From: Dolomitihabitans soli
Lineage (GTDB): Bacteria > Actinomycetota > Actinomycetes > Streptosporangiales > Streptosporangiaceae
DNA: 64,000 nt
Assembly (NCBI RefSeq): GCF_022213955.1
Contig: NZ_JAKNTW010000002.1
Span: forward strand, 248,001-312,000
Reading direction: 5' to 3'
Shown: piece after piece, positions 1 to 7,884 of the stretch
Layout: each line of letters starts with the position of its first letter
Position numbering within the stretch: the first letter of the stretch is position 1
Position numbers and translations under genes: made by a program
The notes under the pieces: generated by a model
The model's input: the letters and a program-made list of their open reading frames with translations, nothing else
Database searches by the model: none
What the model was told of the DNA's origin: nothing

Positions 1-1
1 T

Positions 2-367
2 CCCGGCCTCGGCGGGCGCATCGAGCAGGTCGACGTGGCCTCGCCGGCCACCACCAAGCGCTACACCGGCAACTTCAACGGCAGCATCCTGGCCTGGAAG
101 GCGTTCTCCGAGGCCGAGGACGTGGTGACCAAGGTGATCAACAAGGACCGGATGCGCCTGCCCGGCCTGCACGGCTTCTCCATGGCCGGTCAGTGGGTCG
201 GCATGGGCGGTCTGATCCGCGCCGCGTCGACCGGCCGTTTCGTCACCCAATACCTCTGCGAGGAGCTGGGGATCGCGTTCAAGGCGTGGGAGAGCCCGGG
301 AGGCCGGGCCTGGCACCGCGACCAGCTCGGCCATCTTCCCCAGCTTGAGAAGTGGCCGGTGCGCTAG
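2..367 (+). CDS. NAD(P)/FAD-dependent oxidoreductase, CrtI-like (C-terminal part only)
   Basis: The reading frame is open from the window edge, so only the last 121 codons are present. The tail contains a glycine-rich stretch (MGGLIRAASTGR) followed by a short C-terminal extension. This is the second FAD-contacting segment typical of phytoene-desaturase/all-trans-retinol-saturase-like flavoproteins. The same block recurs as TTGGLIRAAAAGR near the end of the next gene, so the two are tandem paralogues. The stop lies 2 nt before the next ATG, which implies one transcript. The N-terminal FAD-binding fold is outside the window and the substrate cannot be inferred. Confidence 0.8.
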   Translation, partial: PGLGGRIEQVDVASPATTKRYTGNFNGSILAWKAFSEAEDVVTKVINKDRMRLPGLHGFSMAGQWVGMGGLIRAASTGRFVTQYLCEELGIAFKAWESPGGRAWHRDQLGHLPQLEKWPVR

Positions 368-369
368 CC

Positions 370-2067
370 ATGCGAGAAACAATGATCATCATCGGCGCGG
401 GCCTCGGTGGGCTGTCCACCGGCTGCTACGCGCAGATGAACGGCTACCGCACCCAGATCCTGGAGATGCACGAGATCCCCGGCGGCTGCTGCACGGCCTG
501 GGACCGGGGCGAGTTCACCTTCGACTGCTGCATCAGCTGGTTGCTCGGCAACGGCCCCGGCAACGAGATGCACCAGATCTGGCTCGAACTCGGCGCGCTC
601 CAGGGCAAGCAGATGCGCCATTTCGACGTCTTCAACATCGTGCGGGGCCGCGACGGCCGGGCGGTCTACTTCTACTCCGACCCGGACCGGCTGGAGGAGC
701 ACCTGCTCGGCATCTCGCCGGCCGACGCCAGGCTGATCAGGAACTTCTGCGACGGCCTGCGCAAGTTCAAGAAGTGCCTGGCCGTCTACCCGTTCCTCAA
801 GCCGGTCGGTTTGATGGGCCGGGCCGAGCGCCTGCGGATGCTGTCGTCGTTCCTCCCCTACTTCAACGTCGTCCGCAAGTCGATCAGCGTGTTGATGACC
901 GACTACTCGGCGCGGTTCAAGGATCCGTTCCTGCGCGAGGCGTTCAACTTCGTCCTCTATGAGAAGCACCCGGCGTTCCCGGTGCTGCCGTTCTACTTCC
1001 AGCTCGCCGCGCACGCGAACCTCTCTGCGGGGGTGCCTGAGGGCGGCTCTCTCGGGCTGGCCAACTCGATCGAGCGACGCTACCGGCGGCTCGGCGGGCA
1101 GGTGACCTACAACGCCAAGGTCGAGGAGGTGCTGGTCGAGAACGACCGCGCGGTGGGCGTACGGCTCAGCGACGGGCGCGAATTCCGGGCCGACATCGTG
1201 GTCTCCGCCTGCGATGGTCCCACCACGACGATGAGCCTGCTCAAGGGCGCCTACCTCAACGACGCCTACCGCCGGCTCTACACCCGCACCCTCAAGGAGC
1301 CGGGCATGGTGTTCCCCGGCTACTTCACCGTCTTCCTCGGCCTGCGGCGGCCCTTCCCCGAAGCGGAGCCCTGCACCACCTACCTGCTGGACGACGCCGA
1401 GGCGGCCGAGCTGATCGGCATCCGCCATCCCAGCATCAACGTCCAGTTCCGCAGCATGCACTACCCCGAACTGTCGCCCAAGGACACGACCGTCGTCTAC
1501 GCCACCTATTTCTGCGACATCGCCCCCTGGCGCGCCCTGAGCGAGGGCCCCGAACAGGCCAGCCGCGTCCGCAGGGGCGAGGAGTTCCACACCCTGCCCG
1601 TACGGCGAGGCCGCGACTACCAGACCGCCAAACGCCGGGTGCGGAACTCGATCGTGGCGTTCCTGGACCAGCGCTACCCCGGCCTGGCGGACACGATCGC
1701 CGTGCGCGACGTGTCGAGCCCGCTCACCCAGGTCCGCTACACCGGCAACTACGACGGGACCGTGCTGGGCTGGCAGCCGTTCGTGGAGAGCGGCGAGACC
1801 CTCGAAGTGCTGGTCAAGAAGCACGGACCCCGGCTACCCGGGCTGGAGAACTTCTACGTGTCGGGGGTGTGGGCGACGACGGGCGGCCTGATCCGCGCCG
1901 CGGCCGCGGGCCGGCATGTCATGCAGTTCGTCTGCCGCGACGACGGCAGGACGTTCACCGCCGACGTCGACGACACCGCGCCGCCTCCGACGCATCTCGT
2001 CGTTCCCGTGGGAGCCGCAGCCACGGGACCCACCGCAATCAACTCGCCGACTAGGAGCATGGCATGA
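370..2067 (+). CDS. NAD(P)/FAD-dependent oxidoreductase, phytoene desaturase (CrtI) superfamily
   Basis: A 565-residue flavoprotein. It opens with a beta-strand and the dinucleotide motif GAGLGG (residues 9-14) for the FAD ADP moiety, and closes with a C-terminal FAD-contact block TTGGLIRAAAAGR. Length and layout fit the CrtI/retinol saturase-like family, which moves hydride across C-C or C=C bonds of hydrophobic substrates. I chose the ATG at 370 because it lies 2 nt after the preceding stop and places the dinucleotide motif at the N-terminus as in the family. A GTG at 352 is possible. The stop overlaps the start of the following reductase (ATGA). This is the second of a tandem pair of paralogues, perhaps a heteromeric or sequential desaturase/saturase pair (inference). 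No carotenoid synthase is visible here. Confidence 0.85.
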   Translation: MRETMIIIGAGLGGLSTGCYAQMNGYRTQILEMHEIPGGCCTAWDRGEFTFDCCISWLLGNGPGNEMHQIWLELGALQGKQMRHFDVFNIVRGRDGRAVYFYSDPDRLEEHLLGISPADARLIRNFCDGLRKFKKCLAVYPFLKPVGLMGRAERLRMLSSFLPYFNVVRKSISVLMTDYSARFKDPFLREAFNFVLYEKHPAFPVLPFYFQLAAHANLSAGVPEGGSLGLANSIERRYRRLGGQVTYNAKVEEVLVENDRAVGVRLSDGREFRADIVVSACDGPTTTMSLLKGAYLNDAYRRLYTRTLKEPGMVFPGYFTVFLGLRRPFPEAEPCTTYLLDDAEAAELIGIRHPSINVQFRSMHYPELSPKDTTVVYATYFCDIAPWRALSEGPEQASRVRRGEEFHTLPVRRGRDYQTAKRRVRNSIVAFLDQRYPGLADTIAVRDVSSPLTQVRYTGNYDGTVLGWQPFVESGETLEVLVKKHGPRLPGLENFYVSGVWATTGGLIRAAAAGRHVMQFVCRDDGRTFTADVDDTAPPPTHLVVPVGAAATGPTAINSPTRSMA

Positions 2068-3119
2068 AGATCGAGAAGTGGATCATGCGCGAGCACAACG
2101 AGGGGGTGCCCGACGCCGCGAAGATGTACGAGAAGGTCGTCGAGGACGTCGAGGTCAAGCTGGCCGACGACGAGATGCTGTTCCGGACCCGCTACGTGTC
2201 CGTCGATCCCTACCTGCAGGGCATCGCCAGGGACACCCCCATCGGTGATCACATGGGCGCCGACTCGATCATGGAGGTGCTGGAGGCGGGGCCGGCCGCC
2301 GCCCATCGGCCTGGCGACCTGGTCCAGGGCTTCGGCGGCTGGCGGAGCCATGTCATCAGCGACGGCGCTGCGCTGCCGTGGAAGACGGGGGAGTTTCCCA
2401 TGGTGTTCCCCGCCTACCGCAGGCTGGATCCGGCGCGCTTCGACGACGCGCTGCCGATCTCGACGGCGCTGGGCGTCATGGGCGGCCCCGGCATGACCGC
2501 CTGGGGCACGCTGACCAAGTTCATGACGGTCCGGCCCGGCGACACGGTCGTGATCAGCGGCGCGTCGGGCCTGATCGGGTCGCTGACCGGGCAACTGGCC
2601 AAGCGCGCGGGGGCGCGGGTGGTAGGCACCACGGGAACCCCCGAGAAGATGGCGTATCTCACCGGCCTGGGCTTCGACGAGGTCATCCTCTACCAGCAGG
2701 GCGACGACACGGAGACGGTTCACCAGGCGCTCGCCGCCGCCGCGCCGGACGGAGTCGACAAGTACTTCGACAACCTGGGCGGCAGCGTCACCGACGCGGT
2801 GTTCGCCATGCTCAACATCGGCAGCCAGGTCGCGGTGTGCTGGCAGTGGGCGAGCCAGGTCGGCAATGACCACGTGGGGCCACGGCTGCTCCCGTACATC
2901 ATGTACCCGCGCACCACCGTCCGCGGCATCTACGCGCTCGAATGGTTCACCGAGGAGAACTGGAGCGCCCTGCACGACGACCTCGGCGACCTGGTCCGCC
3001 GCGGTGAGATCACCTGTTCGCAGACCATCCGCCACGGGTTCCACGACATCCCGAACGCCTACCAGAGCCTCTTCCGCGACAGGGCGGCCAACCGGGGCAA
3101 GATCCTCGTCAAGCTGTGA
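2064..3119 (+). CDS. NADP-dependent oxidoreductase, zinc-free MDR (LTB4 dehydrogenase/CurA-like)
   Basis: A 351-residue medium-chain reductase. The motif RYVSVDPYLQG (residues 43-53) matches the signature of the leukotriene B4 12-hydroxydehydrogenase/2-alkenal reductase/curcumin reductase branch. The nucleotide-binding loop SGASGLIGS sits at 165-173, followed by a basic patch suited to NADP. The zinc-binding cysteines of alcohol dehydrogenases are absent. Family members reduce the alpha,beta double bond of enones. The start overlaps the preceding stop (ATGA), so it is translationally coupled to the CrtI-like flavoprotein and probably acts on the same substrate. A strong hairpin follows at 3159-3180. 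Confidence 0.88.
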   Translation: MKIEKWIMREHNEGVPDAAKMYEKVVEDVEVKLADDEMLFRTRYVSVDPYLQGIARDTPIGDHMGADSIMEVLEAGPAAAHRPGDLVQGFGGWRSHVISDGAALPWKTGEFPMVFPAYRRLDPARFDDALPISTALGVMGGPGMTAWGTLTKFMTVRPGDTVVISGASGLIGSLTGQLAKRAGARVVGTTGTPEKMAYLTGLGFDEVILYQQGDDTETVHQALAAAAPDGVDKYFDNLGGSVTDAVFAMLNIGSQVAVCWQWASQVGNDHVGPRLLPYIMYPRTTVRGIYALEWFTEENWSALHDDLGDLVRRGEITCSQTIRHGFHDIPNAYQSLFRDRAANRGKILVKL

Positions 3120-3158
3120 GGACGGGCGGCGCCGAGCGACGGCCCTCGTCGGCGCCCC

Positions 3159-3180
3159 CGCCGGTCATTCATGACCGGCG
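3159..3180 (+). terminator. Hairpin terminator after the flavoprotein operon
   Basis: CGCCGGTCAT is followed by a 2-nt turn and its exact complement (10-bp arms), about 40 nt after the reductase stop. There is no long T tract, which is usual for actinobacterial terminators. Confidence 0.6.
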
Positions 3181-3226
3181 CCTTATCGAGCGCGGGCGAA
3201 TTACGTTGATTATTATCGGCGCGCAG

Positions 3227-3255
3227 TTGACACGACCCCACCCCCATCCTTTAAT
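3227..3255 (+). promoter_or_regulatory. Putative housekeeping promoter (TTGACA-N17-TTTAAT)
   Basis: A consensus -35 TTGACA (3227-3232) and a -10-like TTTAAT (3250-3255) with 17-nt spacing stand out in an AT-richer island. TAATGT, shifted by 2 nt, is an alternative -10. It points to the Cys-rich small ORF at 3318 and the tRNA-Cys beyond it. Confidence 0.5.
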
Positions 3256-3317
3256 GTGAATTCCACAGAGAAGGCCGGGCCCGCCACGTGCGGCCCACAC
3301 GGCGACAGGGGGGTGGA

Positions 3318-3407
3318 ATGATGGACAGGAAGATGGCGGTCACGATGACCTGCCGCACCTGCGGCCGTCACTCCCTCGTCTGTCGTCAGCCCTGTTGTCA
3401 GGGCTGA
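3318..3407 (+). CDS. Small Cys-rich ORF (29 aa), possible leader peptide
   Basis: An ATG preceded by a purine-rich ACAGGGGGGTGGA opens a 29-codon frame with five cysteines (residues 12, 15, 22, 26, 27). It ends Cys-Cys-Gln-Gly-stop. The Cys-Cys codons fall in the loop of a 9-bp hairpin made by the last codons. Cysteine-rich short leaders that attenuate downstream genes are known in actinobacteria; whether this is one is inference. The next gene on this strand is tRNA-Cys, 236 nt downstream. A promoter-like sequence lies about 60 nt upstream. The frame is short and could be chance. Confidence 0.4.
   Translation: MMDRKMAVTMTCRTCGRHSLVCRQPCCQG
3386..3407 (+). promoter_or_regulatory. Attenuator-like hairpin overlapping the Cys-Cys codons and stop
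   Basis: TCAGCCCTG, loop TTGT, CAGGGCTGA gives 9 perfect base pairs. The loop lies within the adjacent TGT TGT codons of the small ORF and the 3' arm contains its stop. A ribosome stalled at these codons would block the stem. No T tract follows, so termination is not certain. Confidence 0.4.
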
Positions 3408-3642
3408 GCGACCTCTCCACCGCACCCGTTCAACCTGGGCCGCCTTGTGCCCGAATGGTGCGCTTCCGCGAAACACAGACTCTCGCGTCATTCTCAATTC
3501 ACATGCTCGGCGTGTTCTGTTTCGCGTGCCGTACGAATGAATGCGGTTTCGTCGAAACGTGCCCGTTGAATGCTTTCCAGTTTTGGTCGTCCGTTCTATT
3601 GAAAGGACGAAGTAAGCGAGTCAGCCGTGGCTGGCTCGGCAT

Positions 3643-3717
3643 GGCCGTGTGCCCGAGTGGCCCAGGGAACCGCCTGCAAAGCGGTAGACACCGGTTCGAA
3701 TCCGGTCACGGCCTCCA
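3643..3717 (+). tRNA. tRNA-Cys (GCA)
   Basis: The acceptor stem GGCCGTG/CACGGCC, a stem of five pairs around the T loop TTCGAAT, and an anticodon loop CTGCAAA with anticodon GCA are all readable. Position 73 is U, as expected for tRNA-Cys, and CCA is encoded (3715-3717). The mature body is 72 nt (3643-3714). No integrase or duplicated 3' end is seen nearby, so there is no evidence of an attachment site. Confidence 0.95.
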
Positions 3718-3824
3718 TGTCCCGTCGTGCCGCCCGCCCGCTCCAGCGGGGGGCGTCACGAGCCGGCTACGGACAGCCCCCGGCTGGCACACTCACTCGC
3801 GACCCCGACGGTTCGGGGGTTCGG

Positions 3825-5543
3825 TCACTGGAAACCGAGCCGGGCCAGGGGTTCGACGAGTTGGTGCTCCTCGTAGGACAGGTGGGAGAGCAGCGTGTCG
3901 GTCAGCAGGTCAACGGCGGCGCGTACCTCGGCCAGGCCGTCGGGGACGGTCACGAAGGCGACCAGCGCGCGGTCCACGCGTTCGATGACCTCGTGGATGG
4001 CGTGGTGTTCCTCCTCCAGGCGATCGATCACGGGGGTGAGACGGGCGTCGGATCGGCGCAGGTGGGGGAAGAGACTCTGGTCCTCCAGCAGGTGGTGGTT
4101 GGTGACGACCCGGCAGTACGACTCGCAGTAGGCCCCGAGGGTCCAGTTGTTCTGCCGCATGGTCATCGCGTTGAGTCGTGACCGGGCGGTGCCGGGGTCC
4201 ATGGATCCGGCGGCGACCTGCTCCACCAGGTCGCGCAGCTGTGCCAACTCGGTGCGCAGATGATCGTGCACGTCGATGAGGTGCCGGCCGGCCGCCTGCT
4301 CGTGGGGCGTGTAGGCGCGGGCCGGATCCGGCTCCGGGCCGGTGGGCCGGGTGCTCTCGTCCCAGGCCGGGGCTTCGCTGAGCCGTACGCCGTCGTCGGG
4401 GGTCGGCGCCGCCAGCGGCCCCGTCTGCCCACGGGCGTCGCGTCGCGCCGTCCCTCCGAATACCCGCTCCCGAAAGGAAGGGGCACTCCGCACATTCTGC
4501 TCAGCGACCGCCTTCCGCTCCGAAACGCCCTCCGCAGCGGAACCCGCACCAGGCACGCCACCGCCACCGCCCTCGTCCGGGCGCCGTTCACCAGACACGC
4601 CACCCCCTGACGGGAGCCGCTCATCACCAGACGCACCATCCGCGGACACGGGCCGCTCAGGAGAGGTGCCGCGTGCTGTCTCGACCAGTTCGCGTACGGC
4701 GGGGGCGACCTCGGCCGCGAACCGCTGGATGGCGACGGCCGAGTCGCTCGCCAGGATGTAGCCGCTGACGCCGTGGGCGAGGGTCAGCTCGGCGAGTTGT
4801 TCGGCCCATACCTTGGGCGGCCCCTGCAGGAAGCCGTCGCCGGTGAAGGAGCCGGTGATGTTGTAGAGGCGGCGCACGGCCTCCGGGGTACGGCCTGCGG
4901 CGGTGGCCGCCTCGTCGATGACCTGGTTCCCGGCCGGTAGCTGATCGGGGGGCACATAGGACGAACTGGGCAGCCACCCGTCGCCGGCCCGCCCGGTCAG
5001 CCGCAGCATCCTCGGTTTGATGGCGCCGAGCCAGATTCCGATGTCATGAACGGGGAACGGCCCCGGCTTCGTACCCTGGACCTGGTAGTGCTCGCCGTCC
5101 AGGCGCAGGCCGCGTCCCGGCGTCCACAGCGCGCGGATGAGCCGGATGGCCTCCTCCAGCGCGGTCACCGATTCGGCGGGGGTACGGCGCGGGCCGCCCT
5201 GAGCCGCGATGGCCTCCCAGAACGCGCCGGCGCCGAGGCCGAGCTCGGCCCGGCCGCCGCTGAGGATGTCCAGGCTGGCGGCGCTGCGGGCGAGCACCGC
5301 CGGGGGGCGGAGCGGCAGATTTGCCACGTTGGGGAACACCCGCACGCGGGTGGTGGACGCCGCGATGACCGACAGCAGGGTCCAGGCATCCAGGAACGCC
5401 GGTTGGTAGGGATGGTCCTGAACGCTGACCAGGTCCAGCCCGGACTGCTCGGTGAGCCGTGCGAGGTCGACGACTCGCTCCGCCTGGTCCGCCGCCGGCG
5501 TCAGAAAGGTGCCGAACAGCAGATCGTGCCCGTAGTCGGCCAT
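3825..5543 (-). CDS. Luciferase-like (LLM) flavin oxidoreductase fused to a hemerythrin domain
   Basis: A 572-residue fusion. Residues 1 to about 290 form an F420/FMN luciferase-like TIM barrel (opening FGTFLTPAADQ, then SGGRAELGLGAG). About 120 residues of Gly/Pro/Arg-rich linker follow. Residues from about 415 to the end form an HHE hemerythrin-like four-helix bundle, with candidate di-iron ligands in HDHLRTE, NHHLLEDQ, EEEHHAIHE and HLSYEEHQ. LLM enzymes and hemerythrins are normally separate proteins. The fusion suggests a reductant- or O2/NO-sensing monooxygenase (inference). The start is set by GAGGAGGAGA 7 nt upstream. It lies downstream of the azoreductase on the same strand with a 33-nt gap, so both may answer to the MarR regulator at 6344. 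The linker is more GC-rich than the domains. Confidence 0.85.
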   Translation of the reverse strand: MADYGHDLLFGTFLTPAADQAERVVDLARLTEQSGLDLVSVQDHPYQPAFLDAWTLLSVIAASTTRVRVFPNVANLPLRPPAVLARSAASLDILSGGRAELGLGAGAFWEAIAAQGGPRRTPAESVTALEEAIRLIRALWTPGRGLRLDGEHYQVQGTKPGPFPVHDIGIWLGAIKPRMLRLTGRAGDGWLPSSSYVPPDQLPAGNQVIDEAATAAGRTPEAVRRLYNITGSFTGDGFLQGPPKVWAEQLAELTLAHGVSGYILASDSAVAIQRFAAEVAPAVRELVETARGTSPERPVSADGASGDERLPSGGGVSGERRPDEGGGGGVPGAGSAAEGVSERKAVAEQNVRSAPSFRERVFGGTARRDARGQTGPLAAPTPDDGVRLSEAPAWDESTRPTGPEPDPARAYTPHEQAAGRHLIDVHDHLRTELAQLRDLVEQVAAGSMDPGTARSRLNAMTMRQNNWTLGAYCESYCRVVTNHHLLEDQSLFPHLRRSDARLTPVIDRLEEEHHAIHEVIERVDRALVAFVTVPDGLAEVRAAVDLLTDTLLSHLSYEEHQLVEPLARLGFQ

Positions 5544-5576
5544 CGGGGGGTCTCCTCCTCCTCAAACGTGCGGAAC

Positions 5577-6236
5577 TCAGGCCGGGATGCGGGCCGCCGC
5601 CTGCTCCGCCAGGAATCGGCCGTGACGCCCGGCCGACTCGTGGGCGGCGTGCAGGGACTCCTCGGCCAGTCCCCGGAGGGCCGCCATCTCGGGTTTCACG
5701 TCGGCCAGCGTGAGCTCGGCCAAGGCGGTCTGCACCTCCATGCCCAGCACGTCCTGGACGAATCGGACCAGCCAGGGCGTGGAGTGGTCCCAGCCCTCGC
5801 GCGGCGTGCCCGGCCCGTAGCCGCCACCACGAGCGGTGACCAGCGTCGCCGGGCGCGCCGCCAGCGGCTGCACGCCCGGCGCCAGGCGCGGGTCGGTCAA
5901 GATCAGATCAGCCCAGGTCTTGAAGTGCTGTGACGGTCCGAAGTTGTAGAGCGGCACCGCGAACAGGTAGGCGTCGGCGGCCATCAGTTCGTCGACGAGA
6001 GTGCTCGCGAGCGCGGCCGAGCGCCGCTGGGCGTCGGTGCGCTGGTCCGACGGGACGAAGCTCGCGGACACCGCCTGCGACCACACGTCCGACGGCACCG
6101 GGTCGGAGCCGAGATCACGCCGGGTGATCGTGCTGTTCGGATGGGCTCGCTGCCACTCGGCCTGGGCCGTGTCGCCGACCTGCCGGGTGATCGAGCCGTC
6201 TTCGCGGATGCTGGCGTCCAGCCTGAACAAGATCAT
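5577..6236 (-). CDS. azoR: FMN-dependent NADH-azoreductase/quinone reductase
   Basis: A 219-residue flavodoxin-fold protein. It begins with the strand ILFRLDASIR and has the FMN-contact segment PLYNFGPSQHFKTW, hallmarks of AzoR-type dimeric azo/quinone reductases. It ends with a Gly-rich active-site loop (ARGGGYGPG). Longer frames run upstream, but the ATG at 6236 has an AGAGGTCAGG ribosome site and matches the family N-terminus. It is divergent from a MarR repressor, a common arrangement for electrophile-induced azoreductases. It probably heads a two-gene operon with the LLM-hemerythrin fusion. Confidence 0.9.
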   Translation of the reverse strand: MILFRLDASIREDGSITRQVGDTAQAEWQRAHPNSTITRRDLGSDPVPSDVWSQAVSASFVPSDQRTDAQRRSAALASTLVDELMAADAYLFAVPLYNFGPSQHFKTWADLILTDPRLAPGVQPLAARPATLVTARGGGYGPGTPREGWDHSTPWLVRFVQDVLGMEVQTALAELTLADVKPEMAALRGLAEESLHAAHESAGRHGRFLAEQAAARIPA

Positions 6237-6274
6237 GATGACCTGACCTCTCGTAATATATGTTGCTGGACAGA

Positions 6275-6317
6275 CGATATTGCATATCGATGTGTTGTCA
6301 AGAAGAACATCATGATG
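6275..6317. promoter_or_regulatory. Putative MarR operators in the azoR/marR divergent promoter
   Basis: An AT-rich island between divergent genes contains the inverted repeat CGATAT-TGC-ATATCG (6275-6289) and the palindrome CATCATGATG (6308-6317). Both lie where promoters for the two genes would be, so they are candidate sites for the adjacent MarR protein. Confidence 0.4.
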
Positions 6318-6343
6318 ACCACACACCCTGGTAGACTCATGGC

Positions 6344-6862
6344 ATGGCGACTCGTGAACGCAACCTCGCCCAAGTCGGGACCGAGCCCGGCAGCGCCGGC
6401 GTAGGCGACGTCGGCTGGGCGCTCGGGGTGTTGTTCCGCGCCTACGCCAAGGCGGTCGGCTCGGCGGTCAGCGATCTGCCCGGCGGCCCTCGCGGCTACC
6501 AGGTCATCACCGCCGCGGTCCAAGAGGTCACCACCAACCAGGGATCCCTGGCTCAGCACCTGGGCATCGACCGCACCGTCCTGACCTATCTCATCGACGA
6601 CCTTGAGAAGGCAGGGCTGGTCGAGCGCCGTCCCGACCCGGCGGATCGGCGCAACCGCCGCATCGTCGCCACCGACGCCGGCCGCGAGGCGTGCGAGAAG
6701 CGCGGGCGGCACATGCGGCACGTCGAGTCCTACCTGCTGGGCGCTCTGAGCGACGCCGAGGCCGAGGAGTTCCGCACCATGCTGCAACGCCTCGCGTCGC
6801 ACGTCAACGCGCTCGACCCGCTCAAGAACGCCTGCGACATCGCAGACCACCTGGAGCCCTGA
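6344..6862 (+). CDS. MarR-family transcriptional regulator
   Basis: 172 residues with a central winged helix (NQGSLAQHLGIDRTVLTYLI, then a wing with RRPDPADRRNRR) characteristic of MarR repressors. Family members release DNA on binding phenols or quinones or on oxidation. Divergent from azoR, so it most likely represses azoR and itself. One cysteine lies after the wing region and another near the C-terminus; there is no strong sign of a redox pair. Confidence 0.9.
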   Translation: MATRERNLAQVGTEPGSAGVGDVGWALGVLFRAYAKAVGSAVSDLPGGPRGYQVITAAVQEVTTNQGSLAQHLGIDRTVLTYLIDDLEKAGLVERRPDPADRRNRRIVATDAGREACEKRGRHMRHVESYLLGALSDAEAEEFRTMLQRLASHVNALDPLKNACDIADHLEP

Positions 6863-7390
6863 GCCCCGAGCTTGCGCCCCGAGTCCTGAGTTCCGAGCCC
6901 GAGTTCAGAGTTCAGAGTTCAGAGTTCAGAGTTCGGCCGCACGATGCCCGGCCGACGGGCGCGTGGGCGCGTGGGCGAGCGCCACGGTCCCGGTCACCGC
7001 GCTGGGAACGAGGGGCGGCGGACCGGGCGCCCGCTCAGCCCACGATGACGATCTCTCCGGACGGCGTCCGCACCGCCGCCATCCTGGAAGGCCTCGACCA
7101 GCCTGCCGATACCAGCCTGCCGGTGAGGAGGCGAGCAGCAGGTCTCCCCGCTCTGACAACGCGAGGCGACGGAACCGCACGGGTCCGGGGATCAGCGGCG
7201 TTCCGAGCCAGGTAGGCGTTGCCGACCTACGAGAGACTTCGTCGTACAGGGAAGCGACACGAGCTCGACCATGGCGATCCCCCGCCCACCAGTCCTGTCT
7301 CAGGTGCGATGAGCAGTCAGTGGATCGACGTGCGGTTGCGATGTGACTCAGATATCGAAGCTAGAATGTGCGAAGGTAAGGTGATTGCTC
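6863..7390. other. Intergenic stretch, no gene recognised
   Basis: About 530 nt between the MarR gene and the HTH/TOBE gene. It contains a short tandem repeat (6901-6935) and otherwise only unconvincing frames on both strands. The last 60 nt become AT-richer and presumably hold the promoter of the next gene. Confidence 0.5.
6901..6935. repeat. Five tandem copies of a 7-bp unit (GAGTTCA)
   Basis: Five head-to-tail GAGTTCA heptamers, the last ending G, preceded by degenerate CGAGTTC/TGAGTTCC copies. It lies just after the marR stop in non-coding DNA and looks like replication-slippage DNA. Confidence 0.8.
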
Positions 7391-7792
7391 GTGACGACGT
7401 TTCGGATCAGCGAGGCGGCCGTGCTGCTCGGGGTCAGCCCCGACACCGTCCGGCGCTGGATCGACGCCGGGCGGCTGCCGGCTCGCCGCGACGAGCATGG
7501 CCATCGGATCGTGGCCGGGGTCGATCTGGCCGCGTTCGCGCGAGCCCAGATCGAGGCGGAGGACGGCTCCGGGCATTCCTCGGCGCGCAACCGCTTCCGC
7601 GGGATCGTGACCGAGGTGATCAGGGACGCGGTGATGGCCCAGGTGGAGATCGCCGCCGGGCCGTATCGGGTGATGTCGTTGATGAGCCGTCAGGCGGCCG
7701 ACGAGCTGGGCCTGGAGGTGGGGGTGATGGCGGTCGCCGTGATCAAGTCCACCAACGTCGTCGTGGAGATTCCCGACCACGCACGCACGTGA
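7391..7792 (+). CDS. HTH (MerR/excisionase-type) protein with a TOBE/Mop molybdate-binding domain
   Basis: 133 residues. An N-terminal helix-turn-helix (FRISEAAVLLGVSPDTVRRW) precedes a single TOBE/Mop-like domain (from about residue 68 to the end, starting RNRFRGIVTEVI). This pair is common in actinobacteria beside molybdate importers and is thought to sense oxyanion and act as a regulator or storage protein. The GTG at 7391 follows AAGGTAAGG; a TTG at 7385 is an alternative. It stands immediately upstream of modB, with 92 nt between, so it probably regulates or is co-expressed with modBC. Confidence 0.85.
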   Translation: MTTFRISEAAVLLGVSPDTVRRWIDAGRLPARRDEHGHRIVAGVDLAAFARAQIEAEDGSGHSSARNRFRGIVTEVIRDAVMAQVEIAAGPYRVMSLMSRQAADELGLEVGVMAVAVIKSTNVVVEIPDHART

Positions 7793-7884
7793 GCCGGTAA
7801 GGAGCCCTCGTTGTCCAGATCGCCATGCGCCCGGTGACAGCCCGGTTCCGGCCACGCCTCCGCCCGCCCGGAAGGAGCGCGGTG

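Noticed and set aside
3643-3717. tRNA-Cys as an integration (att) site
   Set aside because: No integrase, no second copy of the tRNA 3' end and no island boundary seen in the window.
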